DNA of 64,000 bases from Streptomyces radiopugnans (GTDB lineage Bacteria > Actinomycetota > Actinomycetes > Streptomycetales > Streptomycetaceae): contig NZ_FOET01000002.1 of NCBI RefSeq assembly GCF_900110735.1, positions 62,001-126,000 of the forward strand, in the 5' to 3' direction. A program made the translations under genes and the position numbers. Below, in pieces: positions 25,204 to 32,103 of the stretch. The notes under the pieces are model-generated. The model saw only the letters and a program-made list of their open reading frames with translations, made no database searches and was not told the origin of the DNA. Numbering within the stretch: the stretch's first letter is position 1; every line of letters starts with the position of its first letter.

Positions 25204-26385
25204 ATGAAGGCAGTGGTCTGGCACGGTCGGCGCGACGTACGGGTGGACGAGGTCCCCGACCCGGCGGTTCGCGAGCCGACGGACGCGGTGGTGCGGATCA
25301 CCTCGAGCGGGCTGTGCGGCTCGGACCTGCACCTGTACGACGTGCTGACCCCGTTCATGACGGAGGGTGACATCCTCGGGCACGAGCCGATGGGCATCGT
25401 GGAGGAGGTCGGCCCCGAGGTGCCGAACCTCTCCCCCGGCGACCGCGTGGTGATGCCGTTCCAGATCGCCTGCGGCACCTGCTTCATGTGCTCGCAGGAC
25501 CTCCAGACCCAGTGCGAGACCACCCAGAACCGCAGGTTCGGCACCGGCGGGTCGCTCTTCGGCTACACCAAGCTCTACGGTCAGGTACCCGGCGGCCAGG
25601 CCCAGTACCTGCGGGTGCCGCAGGCTCACTACGGGCCGATCAAGGTGCCCGAGGGCCCCGCGGACGACCGCTTCCTGTACCTGTCGGACGTGCTGCCGAC
25701 GGCCTGGCAGGCGGTGGCGTACGCGGACGCGCCCAAGGGCGGCTCGCTGGCGGTGCTGGGCCTGGGCCCCATCGGGGACATGTGCTGCCGGATCGCGCTG
25801 CACCTGGGGGTGGAGAAGGTGATCGGCGTCGATCTGGTGCCCGAGCGGCTGGAGCGGGCCCGGGCGCGCGGCGTGGACGTGCTGGACCTCACCGAGCACG
25901 ACGACGTCGCCGGCGTCATCCGGGAGAAGACCGGCGGGCGCGGCGCGGACGCGGTCATCGACGCGGTGGGCATGGAGGCCCACGGCAGCGCGGTCGCCGA
26001 GGTGGCGCAGAAGTCGGCCGGGCTGCTGCCGAAGAAGATCGCCGAGAAGCTGATGACCACGGCGGGCGTGGACCGGCTGGCCGCCCTCCAGCTCGCCATC
26101 GACGCGGTGCGGCGCGGCGGCACCATCTCGATCATCGGCGTCTACGGCGGGATGACCGACCCGCTGCCGATGCTCACCCTGTTCGACAAGCAGATCCAGC
26201 TGCGGATGGGCCAGGCCAACGTCCGGCGCTGGGTCCCGGAGATCCTGCCGCTGCTGACGGACGAGGACGTGCTGGGCGTGGACGACTTCGCCACCCACCA
26301 CGTGCCGCTGGAGAAGGCCCCCGAGGCGTACGAGATGTTCCAGAAGAAGGCCGACGGGGCGGTGAAGATCATCCTGCGGCCGTAG
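25204..26385 (+). CDS. Zinc-dependent alcohol dehydrogenase (MDR family)
   Basis: This 393-residue protein has catalytic zinc ligands Cys38 (CGSD) and His60/Glu61 (GHEPMG), and the structural zinc set Cys90, 93, 96 and 104. The NAD-binding loop GLGPIGDMC follows at about residue 187. The long insert with EKLMTTAGVDRL is typical of glutathione-independent formaldehyde dehydrogenase-like or glucose/threonine dehydrogenase-like members. GAAAGAGGTGGAGAGCG precedes the ATG. The substrate is uncertain; an aldehyde detoxification role fits the stress context. It is probably monocistronic. Confidence 0.88.
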   Translation: MKAVVWHGRRDVRVDEVPDPAVREPTDAVVRITSSGLCGSDLHLYDVLTPFMTEGDILGHEPMGIVEEVGPEVPNLSPGDRVVMPFQIACGTCFMCSQDLQTQCETTQNRRFGTGGSLFGYTKLYGQVPGGQAQYLRVPQAHYGPIKVPEGPADDRFLYLSDVLPTAWQAVAYADAPKGGSLAVLGLGPIGDMCCRIALHLGVEKVIGVDLVPERLERARARGVDVLDLTEHDDVAGVIREKTGGRGADAVIDAVGMEAHGSAVAEVAQKSAGLLPKKIAEKLMTTAGVDRLAALQLAIDAVRRGGTISIIGVYGGMTDPLPMLTLFDKQIQLRMGQANVRRWVPEILPLLTDEDVLGVDDFATHHVPLEKAPEAYEMFQKKADGAVKIILRP

Positions 26386-26493
26386 GCCCGGCCGCCCTCC
26401 TCCCGCCCCCTCTCCCCGGGCCTGCCCGGCCTCGTTCGGCGAGGTCTTCGGCGGGGCCTTCGACGGGGCGGCGCGGGCCGGAAGACCGGACCC

Positions 26494-26796
26494 TCACGGC
26501 CCGCGCCGTCCTCCCCCTCCCACGCTCCCCCGGCGTTCGCGCCTGCGGCGCACCAGGACCACGACCAGGTCGATCAGCCCCACCACGGTCAGCACGGCGC
26601 AGATCCAGGCGATGGTGCGCAGCGAGCCCGCGCTGGGGCTGTCGCCCGGCCCCGAGTCCGCCGCCCAGAGGGCGAAGAACACCGTCCCGGCCAGGAAGAC
26701 CGGGGTGTACAGGACGGACAGCAGCAGCCGCAGGCCCAGTGGGCTGCGGGCCGTCACGGGCTCGGTGCCGGTGCGCGACCGGCCGGGGATCCGCAT
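26494..26796 (-). CDS. Small membrane protein, DUF6343-like
   Basis: From ATG 26796, with GAGGAGGTG 7 bases upstream, this is a 100-residue protein. The N-terminal RTGTEPVTARSPLGLRLLL fits the Streptomyces DUF6343 pattern. Two membrane segments follow at about residues 20-42 and 54-76, with a positive RRRRER tail. A minus-strand GGGTAC site (26858-26883) could drive it. Function unknown. Confidence 0.65.
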   Translation of the reverse strand: MRIPGRSRTGTEPVTARSPLGLRLLLSVLYTPVFLAGTVFFALWAADSGPGDSPSAGSLRTIAWICAVLTVVGLIDLVVVLVRRRRERRGSVGGGGRRGP

Positions 26797-26857
26797 ACGG
26801 GTGCACCTCCTCGGCTCGGGGTCCTTCCGGGCCCTTCGGGGGCCTCGGCCGCGCCGG

Positions 26858-26883
26858 GTACCCGTCACCCCTCCCGGCCATGC
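26858..26883 (-). promoter_or_regulatory. Possible SigB-type promoter (DUF6343-like gene)
   Basis: Minus-strand GCAT-N16-GGGTAC, 62 bases before the ATG. The -35 is only the minimal GNNT. Confidence 0.45.
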
Positions 26884-26986
26884 AGCCGCGCCGGACGCGG
26901 CGGGCGGCGCGGCGCTGTTGCCCCGGGCTCGCGCCTGCTGACAGGGTTTCCGGGGTCCGAGCGTCCCCGGATACCACGGAGGCTCC

Positions 26987-28930
26987 ATGCCCGTCCGGCA
27001 TTTCCGCAGCGCCCGTCGTCCCCGCCTCCCGCGCTCCCCGTTCCGCCGCCGCGCCGGTGCCGCGGCGGCTTCGGTTCCGTCGCCGGCCACCTCCCCCGCC
27101 CTGGCGCCGGTTCTGGCCCTGGCTCTGGTTCTGACGCTGCCGGCCCCCCTGCTCGCGCCGGGCGCCGAGGCGCGGGCCGCCGACACCGGCCGTGAGCCGC
27201 CGGCGAAGCGGCCCGTCGCCACCGGGTACGGCGGTGCGGTCTCCAGCGTCGACCCGTACGCCTCCCGCGCCGGCCTGGAGGTGCTGCGCGCGGGCGGCAA
27301 CGCGGTGGACGCCGCCGTGGCCACCGCGGCGGCGCTCGGTGTCGTCGAGCCCTACTCGGCGGGTGTCGGGGGCGGCGGCTACCTCGTCCACTACGAGGCG
27401 CGCACCGGCCGCGTCCACACCCTCGACGGCCGGGAGACCGCCCCGGCCGCCATGCGGCCGGACTCCTTCCTCGACCCGGCCACCGGCAGGCCGATCCCCT
27501 TCGACGAAGCGGTCAACTCCGGCCTGTCGGTGGGCGTTCCCGGCACTCCCGCGACCTGGGAGGCGGCCCTGGGCAGATGGGGCACCGTCTCCCTGGCCAG
27601 GGCCCTGCGGCCCGCCGTCCGCCTCGCCGAGCGCGGCTTCACCGTCGACGAGGAGTTCCGCGCCCAGACGGAGCTGAACGAGGACCGCTTCCGCGACTTC
27701 ACCTCCACCGCCGAGCTGTTCCTGCCCGGCGGCGAACCGCCCGAGGTCGGCTCGCGGTTCCGCAACCCCGGCCTGGCCGGCACCTACCGGCTGCTGGCCC
27801 GCGAGGGCGCGGACGCGCTCTACCGGGGGCGGCTCGCCCGCGAGATCGCCGGCACCGTCCGCAGGCCGCCCGTGGCGCCGGACGCCGACCGCAGGGTGCG
27901 GCCGGGCCTGATGACCGCCGGCGACCTCGGCCGGTACCGCGTACCGCACCGGCGGCCGGTGAAGGTGGACTACCGGGGCGTGGAGGTGTACTCCATGGCC
28001 CCCTCCTCCTCCGGCGGCACCACCGCCGGCGAGGCGCTGAACATCCTGGAGGGCTTCGACCTGGCCGGGGCGGACCGCGCCCGGGCGCTCCACCACTACC
28101 TGGAGGCCAGCCGGATCGCGTACGCCGACCGCAACCGCTGGGTGGGCGACCCGGCGTTCTCCGACGTGCCCACCGAGGAGCTGCTGTCGGAGCGCTTCGC
28201 CAAGGAGCGGGCCTGCCTGATCGACCCGGACCGGGCGCTGACCAGCCCGCTGGCGCCCGCCGACCCGCGCGACCCGGACTCCTGGGAGTGCTCCGCGGGC
28301 AGGGGCGGCGGCGAGGACCACGAGGGCCCGTCCACCACCCACCTGGTCACCGCGGACCGCTGGGGCAACGTGGTGTCGTACACCCTCACCATCGAGCAGA
28401 CCGGCGGCTCGGCCATCACCGTGCCGGGCCGGGGCTTTCTGCTCAACAACGAGCTGACGGACTTCGACTTCACCCCCCTGTCGCAGGAGGTGGCCGGTCC
28501 GAACCTGCCCGGCCCGGGCAAGCGGCCGCGCAGCAGCATGACGCCCACGATCGTGCTGGAGGACGGCCGTCCGCTGCTGGCGCTGGGCTCGCCGGGCGGC
28601 TCCACCATCATCACCACCGTGCTGCAGACCCTCGTCAACCGGCTCGATCTGGGCATGGCGCTGCCCGAGGCGGTCGCCGCGCCGCGGCTGTCGCAGCGCA
28701 ACACCACGGCCACGCTGGCGGAGCCGGCCTTCCTGGAGTCCGCCGCCGAGCGGGCGCCGCTGGAGCGGCTGGGCCACCGGTTCGCCCTTCCGCCGTCGGC
28801 GTTCACCCCGTCTCCGGAGATCGGCGCGGTCGCCGCTCTGGAGGTGCTGCCCGACGGGCGGGTGCGGGCCGTCGCCGAGCCGGAGCGGCGCGGCGGTGGC
28901 TCGGCGATGGTGGTGCGCCCCTCCCGCTGA
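26987..28930 (+). CDS. Secreted gamma-glutamyltransferase
   Basis: This 647-residue protein starts at ATG 26987 after GGAGG and has a signal peptide of about 65 residues rich in Ala, Leu and Pro. The family order is clear: GGNAVDAAVA, GVGGGGYLVHY, LDGRETAP, the processing site GPSTTHLV with catalytic Thr451, then NNELTDF and GSPGGSTIITTV. The enzyme self-cleaves before Thr451 and transfers or hydrolyses gamma-glutamyl groups outside the cell. It could act on gamma-glutamyl products such as those of the nearby YbdK-type ligase, which is only an inference. It ends 15 bases from the convergent mrp operon. Confidence 0.92.
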   Translation: MPVRHFRSARRPRLPRSPFRRRAGAAAASVPSPATSPALAPVLALALVLTLPAPLLAPGAEARAADTGREPPAKRPVATGYGGAVSSVDPYASRAGLEVLRAGGNAVDAAVATAAALGVVEPYSAGVGGGGYLVHYEARTGRVHTLDGRETAPAAMRPDSFLDPATGRPIPFDEAVNSGLSVGVPGTPATWEAALGRWGTVSLARALRPAVRLAERGFTVDEEFRAQTELNEDRFRDFTSTAELFLPGGEPPEVGSRFRNPGLAGTYRLLAREGADALYRGRLAREIAGTVRRPPVAPDADRRVRPGLMTAGDLGRYRVPHRRPVKVDYRGVEVYSMAPSSSGGTTAGEALNILEGFDLAGADRARALHHYLEASRIAYADRNRWVGDPAFSDVPTEELLSERFAKERACLIDPDRALTSPLAPADPRDPDSWECSAGRGGGEDHEGPSTTHLVTADRWGNVVSYTLTIEQTGGSAITVPGRGFLLNNELTDFDFTPLSQEVAGPNLPGPGKRPRSSMTPTIVLEDGRPLLALGSPGGSTIITTVLQTLVNRLDLGMALPEAVAAPRLSQRNTTATLAEPAFLESAAERAPLERLGHRFALPPSAFTPSPEIGAVAALEVLPDGRVRAVAEPERRGGGSAMVVRPSR

Positions 28931-28945
28931 CGGCCCCGGCGCGGC

Positions 28946-29344
28946 TCAGGTCCCGCGCCCCCGTCCGCCCCCGCTCTCACCGGCGTCCGGGGCGTCCGGG
29001 GGCGCGAGCCGCTCGGCCAGTTCGTCCACCGTGAGGGTGTGCCGCTCCACCGCGCCGGTGCGGTAGGCGATCCGGCCGACGATCTGGCCGAGGACGGGCA
29101 CGGTGATCAGCTGGAAGACCGCGATGAGCAGCAGCAGCCCGGCGTACGGCAGGGGCACCCGCAGGGCCGCTCCGATCAGGATCAGCAGCAGGCCCAGGTT
29201 CTGCGCCTTGGCGGCCGCCTGGAGCCGGGTGACGGTGTCCGGGAAGCGCACCAGTCCGACGCCTCCCAGCAGGCAGAAGACGGCACCGCACAGCAGCAGG
29301 ACGGCCGTGGCGGCCTCCAGGGCCGTCTGGACGAGCCCGTTCAC
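28946..29344 (-). CDS. mrpG: Mrp antiporter subunit G
   Basis: From GTG 29344 this 132-residue subunit has three membrane segments and the motif VRFPDTVTRLQAAAKAQNLG, diagnostic of MrpG/MnhG/PhaG. Mrp complexes exchange sodium or potassium for protons at the plasma membrane and need all subunits. The start overlaps the mrpF stop as GTGA. It is the last gene of the operon. Confidence 0.9.
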   Translation of the reverse strand: MNGLVQTALEAATAVLLLCGAVFCLLGGVGLVRFPDTVTRLQAAAKAQNLGLLLILIGAALRVPLPYAGLLLLIAVFQLITVPVLGQIVGRIAYRTGAVERHTLTVDELAERLAPPDAPDAGESGGGRGRGT

Positions 29345-29607
29345 CGCATGTCCTCCCGCTCCTCGGCGAGCCGCGCCGCCGTCACCGACCCGATGAAGCC
29401 GAGCAGCGCCAGCACCAGCAGGACGAGTACGGCCGAGGTGTAGTCCCACACCGCCACGGCCACGGCGGCCCCGGCGACGACCGTCGTCACCAGGATCTCC
29501 ACCGCCACGATCCGGTCCAGCGCGTGCGGGCCGCGCACCAGGCGGTGGACCACCAGCACGGCGGTGACCCCGAGCAGGGCCAGGGCGACGGTCGCGACCA
29601 CGCTCAC
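29341..29607 (-). CDS. mrpF: Mrp antiporter subunit F
   Basis: This 88-residue, three-helix membrane subunit contains RGPHALDRIVAVEI and ends EEREDMR. The R-G-P-x-x-x-D-R core is the MrpF signature. The GTG at 29607 overlaps the mrpE stop as GTGA. A second GTG two codons in is possible but not coupled. Confidence 0.87.
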   Translation of the reverse strand: MSVVATVALALLGVTAVLVVHRLVRGPHALDRIVAVEILVTTVVAGAAVAVAVWDYTSAVLVLLVLALLGFIGSVTAARLAEEREDMR

Positions 29608-30224
29608 CTCCGCTCCCCCTCTCCCCCGTATCCCCGTTCCCGCCGGTTCGGGTCCTTCCGCATCTCGGCGGGGCCGATGGTCCGCACCACCCACCGCTCG
29701 GCCGTCGCGACCTCGCCGCGGCGGCGGTCCACCTCCCGGGCGTCGCGGGCGGGCAGCGCGTGGACGTAGAGCCGCCGCCGGTCCCGGTCGATCTCCAGCA
29801 CGAGGGTGCCCGGCGTCAGCGAGGCCATGTTGGCGGTGGCGGCGATCATCAGGTCGCTCTCCGACCGCAGCGGGACCTCCAGCACCGCGGCCCGCACCCG
29901 CGGGCCGCGCCGTACCGCCTCGAGCGCCACGGCGACGGCCGATCCGACCAGTCCGACCAGCAGGTGCGCGGGCAGCAGGAGCAGCCACAGCGGGTGGAGC
30001 CTCGCCCGCCGGGCGATCGAGGGCAGCGGGAAGAGGACCACCACCAGCAGGGCCACCACCGCCCCGCCCACCAGCACGACCGGGCTCACCGAGCCCCACA
30101 GCACGATCCACAGCACCCACAGCCACAGGGCCAGGGGCCACTGCCGGGACGTCCGGCGCGGAGGACCGCCCCGGGCCCCCGGGGTGCTCGCGGTCCCGTG
30201 TGCCTGCTCGTCCGCCGGGCTCAT
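29604..30224 (-). CDS. mrpE: Mrp antiporter subunit E
   Basis: This 206-residue protein has two N-terminal membrane segments, then a cytoplasmic domain with ANMASLTPGTLVLEID, matching MrpE. The first 28 residues are an extra polar extension, and the C-terminus is a charged tail. It is coupled by 4-bp overlaps to mrpD and mrpF. Confidence 0.87.
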   Translation of the reverse strand: MSPADEQAHGTASTPGARGGPPRRTSRQWPLALWLWVLWIVLWGSVSPVVLVGGAVVALLVVVLFPLPSIARRARLHPLWLLLLPAHLLVGLVGSAVAVALEAVRRGPRVRAAVLEVPLRSESDLMIAATANMASLTPGTLVLEIDRDRRRLYVHALPARDAREVDRRRGEVATAERWVVRTIGPAEMRKDPNRRERGYGGEGERR

Positions 30225-31735
30225 CCGCCCCTCCTGTCCGGGTCACCGAGTACGGCCTCCTGGTACGTGCTGCGCTCCAGGAGGTCCACCGCCGCCCGTT
30301 CGCTGAGCCGTGCCAGCGGCCCGGCGCCCGCCGCCACCGCCACGCCGATCAGCACGGCGCCGGCCGTGGCTCCGAGCATCAGCCGCAGCCCTCTCATGCG
30401 TCCGCGCGCGGCGGGCGGGCGCTCCCCGCCGGCGGCGAACGCCGCCCGCCACACCCGGGCCATCACGTACAGGGTGAGGAGACTGGTGAGCAGGGCGGCG
30501 GCCAGCAGGGCCAGGACGGCCGCGCCCCCCTGCTCCACGCCGGCCTGGAGCAGGGCGAGTTTGGCCACGAAGCCGGACAGCGGCGGGATTCCGGCCAGGC
30601 TGAGGGCGGCGAGCGCGAACAGCCCGGCCAGCAGCCCGGGCGCCGGCGCCGTCCGGGCCAGCCGGGACAGCTTGGCGGTGCCGCTCCAGCCCACCACCAG
30701 TCCGGCGATCAGGAACAGCGCGGCCTGGGCCGCGATGTGGTGGACGGCGTACAGGACGGTCCCGGTGAGGCCGCCGACGGTGTACAGCGACAGCCCGAAG
30801 AGCATGAACCCGATGTGGCTGACCAGCACGAAGGACAGCAGCCGGTTGACGTCCTGCTGGGCGACGGCGCCCACGATGCCCACCAGGAGCGTCAGCGCCG
30901 CCGCGACCAGCAGCGGGGTCCAGGTCTCCGAACGCGGGAAGAGCAGCGTCTGGGTGCGCACCATGGCGTACAGGCCGACCTTGGTCAGCAGCGCCGCGAG
31001 TACGGCGGTGATCGGTGCCGGGGCGGTCGGATAGCTGTCCGGCAGCCAGAAGTGGAGCGGGACCACTGCCGCCTTGATGCCGAAGACGATCAGCAGCAGC
31101 AGGCTGAGCACGCTGCGGATCCCCTCGGGGAGGGCCGGGACGCGGTCGCCGAGGTCGGCGAGGTTGACCGTGCCGGTGGCCGCGTAGATCAGCCCGATGG
31201 CGGTGAGGAACAGCAGCGAGGACAGCAGGCTGGTGATGGTGTACGTCATCCCGGCCCGGACGCGGCCCTCCCCGGCGCCCAGGTTGATCAGCACATAGGA
31301 GGAGGCGAGCATCAGCTCGAAGGCCACGAACAGGTTGAACAGGTCGCCGGTGAGGAACGCCAGCGCGACCCCGGCCACCAGCAGCAGGTACGCCGGGTGG
31401 AAGGGGGTGCGGGGCAGGTCCCCCTCGGCGGTTCCCTGGCCGATGGCGAAGACCAGCACGGCCAGGGACACCGCCAGCGCCACCACCAGCAGCAGCGCCG
31501 ACAACCGGTCCGCCACCAGGGAGATTCCGGCCGGCGCCGGCCAGCCTCCGACGGCGAGCACCAGCGGGCCGCGCCGGTCGGCGAGCACCAGCAGTACGGC
31601 GGAGACGGCCAGCACCGCCGTCAGGGTCCCGGTGCCCAGCAGCCGCTGGGCGGCGGCGCTGCGCCACACGGCCAGCGACAGGCCCGCCGCCAGCACGGGC
31701 AGCAGGACGGGGGCGATCAGCAGCCAGTCGGTCAC
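30221..31735 (-). CDS. mrpD: Mrp antiporter subunit D
   Basis: This 504-residue protein has about 14 membrane segments of the NADH-quinone oxidoreductase N/M/L family. Conserved elements include LMLASSYVLINLGA, KAAVVPLHFWLPDSYPTAPA with its channel lysine, and VSHIGFMLFG. MrpD is one of the two large proton-translocating-like subunits. It starts at GTG 31735 in a GTGA overlap with mrpC. Confidence 0.92.
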   Translation of the reverse strand: MTDWLLIAPVLLPVLAAGLSLAVWRSAAAQRLLGTGTLTAVLAVSAVLLVLADRRGPLVLAVGGWPAPAGISLVADRLSALLLVVALAVSLAVLVFAIGQGTAEGDLPRTPFHPAYLLLVAGVALAFLTGDLFNLFVAFELMLASSYVLINLGAGEGRVRAGMTYTITSLLSSLLFLTAIGLIYAATGTVNLADLGDRVPALPEGIRSVLSLLLLIVFGIKAAVVPLHFWLPDSYPTAPAPITAVLAALLTKVGLYAMVRTQTLLFPRSETWTPLLVAAALTLLVGIVGAVAQQDVNRLLSFVLVSHIGFMLFGLSLYTVGGLTGTVLYAVHHIAAQAALFLIAGLVVGWSGTAKLSRLARTAPAPGLLAGLFALAALSLAGIPPLSGFVAKLALLQAGVEQGGAAVLALLAAALLTSLLTLYVMARVWRAAFAAGGERPPAARGRMRGLRLMLGATAGAVLIGVAVAAGAGPLARLSERAAVDLLERSTYQEAVLGDPDRRGG

Positions 31736-32103
31736 GACTCCAGCACCTCCTCCCCCACCCTGCGGTCCTCGACGTCGTCGCGGACCTCGTCGTGGCCCTG
31801 GATCCGCCAGCTGCGGTAGACGAGCGCGAGCAGCAGGACGGTGACGCCGAAGGTGATGACGATGGCGGTGAGCGCCATGGCCTGCGGCAGCGGGTCGGCG
31901 AACGTCTCCGGTGCGTGCCCCTCCCCGGTGATGGGGGGATCGCCCGGTGGGCCCGCGGCCATCAGCACCAGCAGGTTGGTGCTGTGCCCCAGCACCAGGA
32001 AGCCGAACAGCAGGCGCATCAGGGAGCGCTGGAGCAGCAGGTGGAAGCCGACGGCGAACAGGCCGCCCACCACCAGGGCCGTCGTCAGGTCGAGTGCTCT
32101 CAT
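31732..32103 (-). CDS. mrpC: Mrp antiporter subunit C
   Basis: This 123-residue protein has three membrane segments related to NuoK, with FGFLVLGHSTNLLVLMAAG and TAIVITFGVTVLLLALVYR. It starts at ATG 32103, sharing one base with the mrpA stop. A charged C-terminal tail (HDEVRDDVEDRR) follows. Confidence 0.9.
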   Translation of the reverse strand: MRALDLTTALVVGGLFAVGFHLLLQRSLMRLLFGFLVLGHSTNLLVLMAAGPPGDPPITGEGHAPETFADPLPQAMALTAIVITFGVTVLLLALVYRSWRIQGHDEVRDDVEDRRVGEEVLES